Source: Prolixibacteraceae bacterium (lineage in GTDB: Bacteria > Bacteroidota > Bacteroidia > Bacteroidales > Prolixibacteraceae). From it: a DNA stretch of 64,000 nucleotides. A program made the position numbers and the translations under genes. Positions 41,201 through 49,119 of this stretch are shown one piece after another; the first letter of the stretch is position 1, and each line of letters begins with the position of its first letter. The notes under the pieces were generated by a model. The model searched no databases. It saw nothing but the letters and a program-made list of their open reading frames with translations, and was not told the DNA's origin. The stretch lies in assembly GCA_003506435.1 (NCBI GenBank), contig DOAQ01000037.1, positions 124,001 through 188,000 of the forward strand, given 5' to 3'.

Positions 41201-41696
41201 TGGTGGTTCCTTTCACCATTACTGCTGCCCCCGGAAGCGGGGCTCCAGAAGTGTCGAAGACAGTACCTTTCAATTGCTTTTCACGGGGTTGTTCCGTGAC
41301 ATTTGGTTTGTCAGGATTTAATTGCAACTTTTCCTTAGGGGAAATAATAATTACCTTATCTCTGACTACATAAGTCATATCCGTTCCTGAAAGGCAATAA
41401 TTCAGGATTTCTTCCACCGTGGATTGTGAAAAACTACAGGTCAGGACATCTAGCTTCTCCACATCATCAACATTGTAAACAAATGTGAATTCACTTTGCG
41501 CTTTGATGTCTTTAAAAAGCTCTTTTATGCTGGCATTCTCCAGTTTTACATCTAACCGGGTATTCTGAGAGTAAGTACTCGCAGACACCTGTATTAAACT
41601 CCAGCAAATGAGAAATAAAGACAATCGCATAATACGTAACAATTTTCGGATACAACCCTTGACAGGAAGGATTCCATACATTCGTTTTTTTTTCAT
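38214..41696 (-). CDS. susC: SusC TonB-dependent transducer with STN domain (first pair)
   Basis: A 1,160-residue outer-membrane transporter and sensor. After the signal peptide (ends SASTYSQ) an STN domain runs from about 47 to 115 (LENASIKELFKDIKAQSEFT, TVEEILNYCLSGTD); in Bacteroidota this domain contacts FecR and passes on the presence of substrate. The regulatory CarboxypepD domain follows (LKGTVFDTSGAPLPGA), then the TonB box-like EEVVTVGYGTQKKASVVGA, and the plug with VLKDASATAVYGVKGANGVI. Together with the sigma and FecR genes just upstream, it forms the sensing branch of the locus. Confidence 0.95.
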   Translation of the reverse strand: MKKKRMYGILPVKGCIRKLLRIMRLSLFLICWSLIQVSASTYSQNTRLDVKLENASIKELFKDIKAQSEFTFVYNVDDVEKLDVLTCSFSQSTVEEILNYCLSGTDMTYVVRDKVIIISPKEKLQLNPDKPNVTEQPREKQLKGTVFDTSGAPLPGAAVMVKGTTIGTITNGNGEFALNVPIDSKLLVFSFVGYKTQEIAIGNKAAFHIVLEEQAIGLEEVVTVGYGTQKKASVVGAISTTTSKELSRTGGVTNLAMALTGNLPGLTTIQVTGQPGKDDPLIYIRGQGTWNGGQPLILVDGVERKMNDLDMSEVDNISVLKDASATAVYGVKGANGVILITTKRGAKGKPQLTVSANSTVRWPSRLVDKLDAYDTYMVKNSAIEREVPLLESMWADYTPLSIAWRYRNQQSLKWPEAYPNVDWQKETIKDFTMDHRVNMNVSGGTDFARYFSSLAYSTQGDLMKIRDNGRGYKPGFGHDKFNFRTNLDLNLTKTTFLKLKMAGVFSNLKSPTSGSLEFYLNGQYALPPNAFLPQYADGRWGKSLSTNSRMSNSAAYLATRGYVLTIGTDLTSDIGIDQKLDRITKGLSASVNLSFDNHFESIKSISDNIDVPTKYIDPAIEDMPTGGDPNQYITLLPVTGTNQFAWVYKPWTLNDENADNSLSRLRRRLYYHAQLNYARTFGRHDVTATGVFTREQLATGSEFQRYREDWVARTTYNYDNRYFAEFNGAYNGSEKFGPARRFAFFPSGAVGWTISNEKFMNSMEGWLDKLKVRFSYGKIGDDGGLSQRWIYQTQWAHGDQMPLFQYAPTSAAQRSPYTIYREATVGNADIHWETAVKSNLGLEVAVLKNTLSGNFEFFTEDRTGILLAGVSRVLPPYFGINAPTANVGRVTKKGYEFELRLNKNLKDWHLWANASMTHAVDKVVEKEEPELKDPHLLAKGFQIDQTKSVISTGFMQTWDDVYANAPSSSNDAQKLPGNYFLIDFDANGILDPNFDTAPYGYSNRPQNNYNLSLGADYKGWSVMVQFYGVNNVTRSVSFQNFNTNFDIAYEQTLDHWSKENPDASYFLPRWKTSGQSNAQAFLYDGSYLRLKTAEVAYTFTGERLKHYSISSLKLYLNGNNLFFWSKLPDDREQPNDYLNDMFYGAYPTSRRINLGIDIKF

Positions 41697-41724
41697 AAAT
41701 TTGAACGATTTTAGTTTAAAAGTT

Positions 41725-41746
41725 CATTTCTGACTGAACAGAAATG
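41725..41746 (-). promoter_or_regulatory. Inverted repeat in the susC leader
   Basis: CATTTCTG (41725-41732) and CAGAAATG (41739-41746) form a perfect eight-base inverted repeat with a six-base spacer, 29 bases before the susC start. GTTCA/TGAAC (41722-41726 and 41735-41739) could form a competing stem. It lies between the fecR terminator and the susC start, where the sigma-dependent promoter or a leader switch should be. Confidence 0.45.
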
Positions 41747-41759
41747 TATTAACTATTTT

Positions 41760-41793
41760 AAAAGCGGAGAGTGGCCGAATACTTTCCGCTTTT
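41760..41793 (-). terminator. Intrinsic terminator between fecR and susC
   Basis: On the minus strand AAAAGCGGA pairs with TCCGCTTTT, continuing through one G-T pair into AGT/ACT with an eight-base loop, and is followed by TTTTAAAA. The stem starts two bases after the fecR stop. It separates the sigma/FecR transcript from the susCD operon. Confidence 0.75.
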
Positions 41794-41794
41794 C

Positions 41795-42967
41795 TTATTT
41801 GCTTTTCTTAATGATCACTCTGTTCCCATTGATCTCAAATTTTACTTTTTTTGTTAATCCTATAATTTTTAACAGTTCATCAAATTCGCTATATCTCCTG
41901 ACATCAATACTAAATCTTAGATTTTTAATTTCTTCGTCAGTATAGTCGACCTCAATGTCATACCATCTTGAGAGATTATTAAAAACCTCTTCCAATGTGT
42001 TTTCTTCAAACAGGATGCGACCATTTTTCCAGGCTATAAATTGATTTACATTCACTTTTTGAATAACCGTTTCCAGGTTGGAAACGATTGCCTGATCATT
42101 TGGCGTTAAATTGTATTCCTTATGATTGCCGGACTGAATTAAGGATACTTTTCCGGATACCAATGTTGTTGTCGAAGCCTCTTCATCGGGATAGGCCCGA
42201 ATATTAAATGACGTTCCAAAAACATTGACTTTTAACGCAGAGGTATGCACAATAAAGGGCCAGTCAGCATTTTTTGCAACTTCAAAAAAAGCTTCTCCCT
42301 CCATAAATATTTCCCTGGTTTTACCCGAAAAAGTCACCGGGTATTTAAGTATGGTTTCAGCATTCAGCCATACTTTTGTTCCATCCGAAAGGCTTAACTG
42401 GTATTCGCCTCCCCGTGGTATCTTGATCAGATTATACCGAATTTTTTTCGGCTCCTGTTTCTTGTCGACGGGTTTATAAATAAGTTGATTTTGAGTATTC
42501 TGAACGACTGTTCCGTCATATTCTTTGATCTGTTTGTCTTCTTTTTCAAGGTCGATCACCGAACCATTCGCTAATTGGAGAACGGCTTTACTGGTTCCTG
42601 GCTGTATATCGGATAGCATTTCGATTTCCGGTTCAATATCCGAAAGGCGCTGATAAATGAAATAGATGGACAAAAAGAATGGAATTAACAGAGCAGCATA
42701 TCGGAAGAAACGTATAATTTTTTTGTTCCTCTCATTTTTAATATTCCTGACAAATGTAGAATAGGCTTTTTCTTTATCATACCCGTCCAAAATTTTCAGT
42801 CTGGCCTGAATATTTTTTTCTTTTTTTAAGGAGTTGAATACGATTTGATTACCAGCATCTTCCTTTAACCATGCATCAAGTTCCGATTTTTCATTGTCCG
42901 TTAACGGTCTCTCCCTTTCTGCCAGCAGAAGATTTACAATCGTATCTATTTTTTTGAAGTCAATCAT
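41795..42967 (-). CDS. FecR-family anti-sigma factor
   Basis: An inner-membrane regulator that holds the ECF sigma factor and releases it when the STN-type SusC signals. ATG 42967 (MIDFKKIDTIV) is chosen over the GTG 30 bases upstream. The N-terminal cytoplasmic part has LDAWLKEDAGNQ, the sigma-binding helix set; one membrane helix lies near residues 84-103 (YAALLIPFFLSIYFIY). The periplasmic FecR domain follows, with RGGEYQLSLSDGTKVWLNA and EIFMEGEAFFEVA, and FGTSFNIRAY. The C-terminal DUF4974-type segment (LEEVFNNLSRWYDIEVDY) contacts STN. Confidence 0.95.
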   Translation of the reverse strand: MIDFKKIDTIVNLLLAERERPLTDNEKSELDAWLKEDAGNQIVFNSLKKEKNIQARLKILDGYDKEKAYSTFVRNIKNERNKKIIRFFRYAALLIPFFLSIYFIYQRLSDIEPEIEMLSDIQPGTSKAVLQLANGSVIDLEKEDKQIKEYDGTVVQNTQNQLIYKPVDKKQEPKKIRYNLIKIPRGGEYQLSLSDGTKVWLNAETILKYPVTFSGKTREIFMEGEAFFEVAKNADWPFIVHTSALKVNVFGTSFNIRAYPDEEASTTTLVSGKVSLIQSGNHKEYNLTPNDQAIVSNLETVIQKVNVNQFIAWKNGRILFEENTLEEVFNNLSRWYDIEVDYTDEEIKNLRFSIDVRRYSEFDELLKIIGLTKKVKFEINGNRVIIKKSK

Positions 42968-43091
42968 AAATTCAGGTTCATTTATCTTAATGAACACAGT
43001 TGATTAAAAAGAGGGTGATAGTCGATTAAGTTTTTTTTCAAAAAATTTTAGAGATTGGATCGGGTACGCTATTTCTATTGATTGATCAGGA

Positions 43092-43667
43092 TCAATTCAT
43101 GAGGGACAATAAAAATGCCAAGGCAGATGGTTCAAGTGTATCCCTCAACAAACGGTATGCTTTCAATTTTAATGTTTTTACAGTGTTTACCGAAACTCCT
43201 GTTTTATCTGCAATCTCTTTGTTGGTATAACCTCCCATGCTTAGCAGTATAACCTCTTTTCTTTCCTGGGAAAGTTTATTGATAGTAACATAGATTTGCC
43301 TGTAAAACTCTTCTTCGATCAATAACTGTTCGATCGTCTTTTCATCTAACTTGAGATTTAAGAAATCTTCATCATCAAACACATCATTTCCAGACCATTT
43401 TGGACGATTGCGTGTTGCATTCAGACTGCCATTTTTAACAGATAAATACAAAAAGGAGGTGAGCGCTTTTAGGGATTCAAAAGTTGAATTGCTCTTCCAT
43501 ATCCTTATAAATACATCCTGAACAATATCTTCAGCATCTTCTTTATATTCAAAAAAGTTGGCGGAAAAGTTACAAAGGGATGCGTAAAAATTGTCGTACA
43601 GATATTTATACCCCTCAGTTTTCTTGGAATTGATTTGATCAATAATATGACTGTTAAGGTTATCCAT
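43092..43667 (-). CDS. ECF sigma factor (RpoE-like, Bacteroidota PUL type)
   Basis: A 191-residue sigma-70 family protein. Region 2 includes FEYKEDAEDIVQDVFIRIWK near 40-59, and region 4 includes the HTH GYTNKEIADKTGVSVNTVKT near 145-164. It is controlled by the FecR protein encoded 124 bases downstream and is expected to transcribe the susCD operon from 41696. Such trios are the common alternative to hybrid two-component control in mucin and host- or plant-glycan loci. Confidence 0.95.
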   Translation of the reverse strand: MDNLNSHIIDQINSKKTEGYKYLYDNFYASLCNFSANFFEYKEDAEDIVQDVFIRIWKSNSTFESLKALTSFLYLSVKNGSLNATRNRPKWSGNDVFDDEDFLNLKLDEKTIEQLLIEEEFYRQIYVTINKLSQERKEVILLSMGGYTNKEIADKTGVSVNTVKTLKLKAYRLLRDTLEPSALAFLLSLMN

Positions 43668-43817
43668 ATAGACAATAAAACTCTAAAATTCAACAACTTG
43701 ATCAAAATATAATCAACTAAAAAACAATCGCATATACGCTTTTCTAATCTGTTAAAGTGAACTAAATAATTATGCTTTTAATTTTGTTTCGAATGCCTGT
43801 ATAATGAAAAAAACTTT

Positions 43818-44540
43818 TCATTGTACCTCTTTCTTAAAATATTCTCTGACGATCGTCCATATCCGTTGTTTGATCATTCGCATCCCCTTATCCGAAGGGT
43901 GGGAGGCAACCCCTTTGTGGTCAAACTTACCGATTGCCATATTGGTTGAATCTTTTGATAACCCGCTTATAGAAATAAAAGGGTATTTCTTTTTAAAAGC
44001 ATACTCTTCAATCAGACTGTTAACATTTTTTTTCGGCCAGAAACCATCGACAATTATTTTGACCGAATGGTGGTTGGGGGCAATATACTTAACAAGTTTA
44101 TCGTAATAGCTGATGAAATTGCCTTCGGTTGCTTTCTTTTCATCTACATTTTCTGATATTTTCAATATTAACATATCCGGATATCTTAAAGAATCGAGAC
44201 CGGGCAGGGAATAGGTTTCAAAATTTCGTTCGAAGTCAGCAATATTTTTATATTTAACCTTTACTGAAGGGTCAATACGATGGACATCCCTGATCAGCAG
44301 ATGTACAAAATCGCTGTCTTCTGCCGAAGCAGCCATACCCCAGTTGCCATACCAGCCGATTTCGGGTTTTGGCGCATGACGGACAATGCTGTTTCCCAAA
44401 ATAAGAACTGTTTTAACTTCATTTTTCTTTTCTAACCGATTACCATTACCTGTTGCCTCACATTTAGAAGATGTAAAAGCAGTTGTTGGTATAAGAAAGG
44501 AAATCAGTAAAATACGGCATATAAAATTTCGTGTTTCCAT
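43818..44540 (-). CDS. SGNH-hydrolase-like secreted protein
   Basis: A 240-residue exported protein (hydrophobic leader LLISFLIPTTAF). VLILGNSIVRHAP near 46-58 is a GDSL-type block I with Asn for the usual Asp before Ser, and GVASHPSDKGM near 210-220 resembles block V, retaining the His but lacking the Asp of DxxH at the usual spacing. So an esterase fold is likely but activity is uncertain; it could deacylate sugars. It is the last gene of the run that begins with the GntR regulator, 16 bases after GH97. Confidence 0.6.
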   Translation of the reverse strand: METRNFICRILLISFLIPTTAFTSSKCEATGNGNRLEKKNEVKTVLILGNSIVRHAPKPEIGWYGNWGMAASAEDSDFVHLLIRDVHRIDPSVKVKYKNIADFERNFETYSLPGLDSLRYPDMLILKISENVDEKKATEGNFISYYDKLVKYIAPNHHSVKIIVDGFWPKKNVNSLIEEYAFKKKYPFISISGLSKDSTNMAIGKFDHKGVASHPSDKGMRMIKQRIWTIVREYFKKEVQ

Positions 44541-44555
44541 TGTTTAGGTTATAGT

Positions 44556-46508
44556 TCAATCTAGTTTTCTCAGTATAGCTGCATAGCCGCCACCCGGGGC
44601 CATTGATATCTTCAGTCTTTTGTTTTTCAGTTTTTCAGTTTTAAGTACATGATCAGATGGGTAACGGTCGGCATTGACTCTGTCTGTCACAGATTCGATT
44701 TCCCAGTTTCCTTCTCCGATAAAGCTCAAATCAACTTCAATTTCCCGGGCTGTCCAGTTTGTCATCCCGCCGATATACCAACTATCCCCATTTTTCCGGG
44801 CTACGGCTATGCATTCTTTTGCCTTGCCTGCCAACGCAACGGTTTCATCCCATGTAACAGGAATTTGGGCTATAAAATGGGTGTATTCCGGTTCTTGCCG
44901 GTATAATGATGCATTGTCGCACAGCATTTGCAGGGGAGACTCATAGACAACAAACATTGCTGCCTGGTGGCAGCGGGTACCCTGGCTCATAGGAATATCC
45001 CAGTTTATACAGAAACCTTTTGTTGTTTCATTCCTCATGGCCCCCGGAGTATAATCCATTGGTCCGGCAAGCATACGGGTAAAAGGGATAGTCACATTAT
45101 GGACAGGGGTAACTTTATTGGAAACTTTGTTCATTTCACTGCCGTACACTCCTTCGAAATTCACCATATTCGGGTACTTGCGCTGTAACCCGTTAGGTTT
45201 GAATGCCCCATGAAAATCGACCAGCATTTTGCGTTTGGCTGCTGCCGCTGCAATTTCTTCATAATACCTGACCATCAACTGGTCTGCCCGATTTAAAAAA
45301 TCAACTTTTAACCCGGCTACGCCCCATTCAGCATAAACATCAAGAAACCGTTCCATATCATTATCTAATGACATGCCTGTCATCCAGACAATTACTCCGA
45401 CCCCTTTTTCTTTTCCATACCTGATTATTTCTTTGATATCGACCCCTTCGACTGGTATATCCAACTGCACCCTGTCAGACCAGCCCCCATCCATTATAAT
45501 ATATTCAAGCCCGTACTCTGAAGCAAAATCGATATAGTATTTGTAAGTTTCCGTGTTGATACCGGATTTAAAATCCACACCGAATACATTGCTGGCGCTC
45601 CACCATTCCCAGGCCACCTTTCCGGGTTTAATCCAACTGGTATCTTCCAATACATTTTTTTCAGTCAAAATATAGGGAAGGTTATTTTCGATCAATTGTT
45701 TGTCTTCCCTGGCAAACATCAGGCACCGCCAGGGCAATACTTTCGTACCGTGTGTCTTTGCTATGTACGGCGCAGATTCAACTACTCTCTCGCTTTTATA
45801 GGTCAGGTTTTCTATTTTCAACGGGACCGGAGGAAATATTGATTTCAACGCATCTTTGCCTGTCCCCTTCAGAAACATCCCCGGATAATCGGACTGGCCT
45901 GTCTCGGTAATCCCGATCTTTACACCATCAGCACTGGAAACAAGGGCAGGAAGGCTGCAAAATTGTTTTTCGCCGATAGCAGCCAAAAGGGTATCGGTAT
46001 ATAAACGTTCATAACCTGAAAAAAAACTCTTTTCTTCCGGAAACAATACTGAGCAACCGTTGGTAAAATTAAATTCACACACTTCATCATTTACTATTAT
46101 TTCATCTTTTTTACCGACTTCGATCCTGTATGCTGCTCCATTATTGTATGCCCTGAATCGTATGCCATAATCCCCTTTAAACTTCAACAACAATTCATTG
46201 CAGTGGTCAACAACATTTTTAAACTTGTATGGGACAACCGCTTGTGTTGTTTCGTTCACTTCTTTTACTGCTGATTTTAACAGCCTGGGATTGTCTCCCA
46301 GTGTTTCATTCTCAAGGTACAAGGCAATGGGAGATGAGTTAAGGATTTGCTTCCCATCCATCTTTACAGACCAGGAAACCCGTTGGTCAATATTCACCTC
46401 AAGGCTGATCCTCCCGTCAGGCGATTCAATCCGGTAATTTTTTGCATGTAAATTCAGGCATATAACCAATGTTGTCAGGAATAAGAATAAAGGTTTTTTT
46501 TGTTTCAT
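44556..46508 (-). CDS. GH97 glycoside hydrolase (alpha-glucosidase/alpha-galactosidase type)
   Basis: A 650-residue periplasmic exo-enzyme (signal peptide ends LNLHA). It has the GH97 layout: N-terminal beta-super-sandwich, then the barrel with WWSASNVFGVDF, IIMDGGWSD, WGVAGLKVDFLNRADQ and the VNFEGVYGSE block, and a C-terminal sheet domain. In retaining members such as the Bacteroides alpha-galactosidase, an Asp in the KVDF position is the nucleophile, whereas inverting SusB lacks it; Asp is present here, so the retaining alpha-galactosidase-like type is favoured. Calcium-binding Glu residues are plausible but not assigned. Confidence 0.9.
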   Translation of the reverse strand: MKQKKPLFLFLTTLVICLNLHAKNYRIESPDGRISLEVNIDQRVSWSVKMDGKQILNSSPIALYLENETLGDNPRLLKSAVKEVNETTQAVVPYKFKNVVDHCNELLLKFKGDYGIRFRAYNNGAAYRIEVGKKDEIIVNDEVCEFNFTNGCSVLFPEEKSFFSGYERLYTDTLLAAIGEKQFCSLPALVSSADGVKIGITETGQSDYPGMFLKGTGKDALKSIFPPVPLKIENLTYKSERVVESAPYIAKTHGTKVLPWRCLMFAREDKQLIENNLPYILTEKNVLEDTSWIKPGKVAWEWWSASNVFGVDFKSGINTETYKYYIDFASEYGLEYIIMDGGWSDRVQLDIPVEGVDIKEIIRYGKEKGVGVIVWMTGMSLDNDMERFLDVYAEWGVAGLKVDFLNRADQLMVRYYEEIAAAAAKRKMLVDFHGAFKPNGLQRKYPNMVNFEGVYGSEMNKVSNKVTPVHNVTIPFTRMLAGPMDYTPGAMRNETTKGFCINWDIPMSQGTRCHQAAMFVVYESPLQMLCDNASLYRQEPEYTHFIAQIPVTWDETVALAGKAKECIAVARKNGDSWYIGGMTNWTAREIEVDLSFIGEGNWEIESVTDRVNADRYPSDHVLKTEKLKNKRLKISMAPGGGYAAILRKLD

Positions 46509-46550
46509 TTTTTCGTTCTTTTGGTTTAGAGTAGTTACTATGAAATGTGA

Positions 46551-48191
46551 TCAGAAATCGAACACCATCGTTACAAGCGAACGAGGGGGTATTTCATATT
46601 CTGTATCCGATGAAAATTTTTCAGGAACATACATATTGGCCAGGTCAGTACGGTCATCAGTTCTGAAAACCGACACTTTTTCCACTTTTTTATCATACCC
46701 TTGAAGAATGGATATGCTGACCGGGATAGTTTCAAAAGAGGAGTTAACATACACGGCTACGATGCGGGATTTATCCGGCGCCATGTATGCTGAAGCTGCC
46801 AATGTATCCGGATTATCTGCTCCCCAAAGTCCAATCCGGGTGTAACCTGGCCGGATAAAGAAGCTGTAATTACCCAATGCCCACAGCATTTTGTTTGTAC
46901 GAATCAATCCTCCTTTTAACAGGTCTCCATCGGTCGGGTATAATGAAACCAGGGCATGGTTCCCGTTTATTTCCATTCCTTTCCAGTAGCCCCATGCTTT
47001 GGCACCGGCATAAACAAAATCTCCGTACATAAGACGTCCCAGTAAAAGGGCCGGCTGCATCCCTGCATAATTAACCGCTTCCCAGTCAGGAGTAAAGCCA
47101 TCCATTGGGGGTTTTAAACCGGGTAACAGGCACCATTCTGATTGATGAAAACTAACGCCGTATTTCTCTGCTTCGGATTTTACTTTTTCCCGGGTTTCTT
47201 TTATCTCTTTATTTGTTTTGTGGCTGCCATAGCTGTGTCCGGCGATTATCGGCGGGACATTTTTCAAATTACCCACATAATTGGGACTTCCCGGATCAAA
47301 AAAAGTCGAAATCTGCTTATCCGGTGCATCCCCTTCAGGATATCTTTCCTTCACAGAAGCGGGAGTTTCATAAAGGGCCTGCAACGATGAGGATTCGCCT
47401 GGAAGTATCTTTACATTATCAAGATTGTTACTGGTAAGTGCTTTGTCCAGTTCCACAAACATTTTCTTCATTTCGGAACTTCTCCAGGAAGAACCTTCCT
47501 GACGGGGAGTGTCCCATTCTACCTGTGGCTCGTTAATAGGGCTGATGTAAGCGATATGCAAGCCTTTCTTTTCTGAAAAGTACCGGGCAACATCGGCCAT
47601 ATAACCGGCATATTTGCTGTAACAATCCGGTTTTATATTTGCTTCTTTATCCGAAGATGACCACCCTTTCCCGTTTTTGGTATACTGCACAAGGGGTGAA
47701 TTAGAGAACAATAAAAAGTTATTACACCCGTACTCCGCGGCTTTTTGCATAAAATATTGCTGCCCTGTACATTTTTCCCAGTCATAAGATTTTCCGTCTT
47801 TTGTCAGAAACGATTCGGCCCTTCTTTGAAACGGCATAATGTCGGCGCTGTCCTGCTCCAGGGTGCCGGCTCCCAGGTTTACCCGCCACATGGAAAGGCC
47901 GATCCCGGCAGGATTACCTGATGCATCATATTGCTGGCTGAACAACCATTCCGCAATTTGCCCTTTCTGTTTTTCATCCCAGTATTTGCCGACAAAATTG
48001 CCGCTCCATGCATCGGAAGCGGTAAAATTTTCAATGGTTTGGTACGTTTTAGACGGATCAATTCTGATTTCCCTGATTTGGGAAAATGCGGGAGAAGCAA
48101 TGTAAAACAGCATGAAAAAAAAGAAAGCAGATGGTATCCAGTTTACGGATACATGCTTGCTCATTAACTTGTAAAAGTGTAATTTTTTCAT
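46551..48191 (-). CDS. GH30-family glycoside hydrolase
   Basis: A 546-residue secreted retaining enzyme (signal peptide ends PAFSQ). The barrel carries both catalytic Glu residues: YISPINEPQVEW (acid/base) near 225 and VSFHQSEWCLLPG (nucleophile) near 355. A side beta-domain follows at the C-terminus (VAVYVNSSFETIPVSI, then IPPRSLVTMVF). The family includes beta-1,6-galactanase, glucuronoxylanase and beta-glucosidase-type enzymes; the sequence LSMWRVNLGAGTLEQDSADI resembles the beta-1,6-galactanase branch, but I am not certain. It is 29 bases after the aldolase gene. Confidence 0.8.
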   Translation of the reverse strand: MKKLHFYKLMSKHVSVNWIPSAFFFFMLFYIASPAFSQIREIRIDPSKTYQTIENFTASDAWSGNFVGKYWDEKQKGQIAEWLFSQQYDASGNPAGIGLSMWRVNLGAGTLEQDSADIMPFQRRAESFLTKDGKSYDWEKCTGQQYFMQKAAEYGCNNFLLFSNSPLVQYTKNGKGWSSSDKEANIKPDCYSKYAGYMADVARYFSEKKGLHIAYISPINEPQVEWDTPRQEGSSWRSSEMKKMFVELDKALTSNNLDNVKILPGESSSLQALYETPASVKERYPEGDAPDKQISTFFDPGSPNYVGNLKNVPPIIAGHSYGSHKTNKEIKETREKVKSEAEKYGVSFHQSEWCLLPGLKPPMDGFTPDWEAVNYAGMQPALLLGRLMYGDFVYAGAKAWGYWKGMEINGNHALVSLYPTDGDLLKGGLIRTNKMLWALGNYSFFIRPGYTRIGLWGADNPDTLAASAYMAPDKSRIVAVYVNSSFETIPVSISILQGYDKKVEKVSVFRTDDRTDLANMYVPEKFSSDTEYEIPPRSLVTMVFDF

Positions 48192-48220
48192 TTTTTTAAG
48201 AATTAGACCAAAACCAAAAT

Positions 48221-49060
48221 TTATTTCCTTAATGCAAAAAATTCCATTTTTTCTTTCACCAGTTCTTTCATCTTCTCATAAACCGGGTGCATAAACACAT
48301 CGATTGGTGAAAATTTTCCCCGGTGAAGTTCTGACTGGACAAGCAGTTCATCCAGATAAACCTGGTGCAGTTCTGTGGCAATATTGATTTTCCGGATACC
48401 AAAGCGGATCGTCTTTTTGACATCTTCAATCGGCGTATCGGAGCCCCCATGCAAAACCAACGGAACATCAACCACTGATTGGATACGTTTTAGTCTTTCA
48501 ATGTCGAGAACAGGGGGCTCCTTATAATGACCATGGGCAGTCCCTATTGCAACGGCCAGTGCATCGACCGATGTTTTACTGGCAAACTCCTTGGCTTCTT
48601 CCGGTACTGTCAGAAAACTGGCTTTATTGTCGCTATCCTGTGGCAAAACATGGCCCAGTTCGGCTTCAACGGAGATACCCTCTTTATGGGCCATTAAAAC
48701 AACTTCCCTGGTTATCCGGATATTATCGCTGAATGGCAAATCACACGCATCGATCATAACGGACGTAACCCCGTACTGTATGGCCTTTTCAACCTGTTCT
48801 ATTGTTTTGCCATGGTCCAGGTGCATGACAACCGGAACGTCCGAATCTGCCGCCATTCCTTTTACCAACGCGGCTAAATCCCTGGCTTTCCCGTTATCAA
48901 ACAACCTGCGGAATATTTGAACAATGACCGGCAGCTTCAATTCATTGGCCGTTTCAATAACCGCTTTACAACTTTCATAGTTTCCAATATTGAATGCTCC
49001 AATGGCTATCCCTTTCTCTTCTGCAATAGCCAATACTTCTGATAACTTTACTAAAGGCAT
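48221..49060 (-). CDS. Class II ketose-bisphosphate aldolase (GatY/KbaY/IolJ type)
   Basis: A 279-residue zinc aldolase that cleaves a phosphorylated ketose or keto-acid to DHAP and an aldehyde. Metal and substrate sites are seen: VVMHLDHGKT near 78-87, SVEAELGHV near 131, GTAHGHY near 173-179, and LHGGSD near 202. The overall pattern fits tagatose-bisphosphate and IolJ aldolases; with the kinase and IolB-like genes upstream, cleavage of a 6-phospho-keto-deoxy-sugar acid is possible. The 3' end of this gene (48228-48301) has a near-identical copy at 63282-63357. Confidence 0.85.
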   Translation of the reverse strand: MPLVKLSEVLAIAEEKGIAIGAFNIGNYESCKAVIETANELKLPVIVQIFRRLFDNGKARDLAALVKGMAADSDVPVVMHLDHGKTIEQVEKAIQYGVTSVMIDACDLPFSDNIRITREVVLMAHKEGISVEAELGHVLPQDSDNKASFLTVPEEAKEFASKTSVDALAVAIGTAHGHYKEPPVLDIERLKRIQSVVDVPLVLHGGSDTPIEDVKKTIRFGIRKINIATELHQVYLDELLVQSELHRGKFSPIDVFMHPVYEKMKELVKEKMEFFALRK

Positions 49061-49119
49061 ATTTCTAAGTATTATCTAATTTTTAAAATCAAACTAATTT
49101 CCCGTTCCAGAGCAAATTT

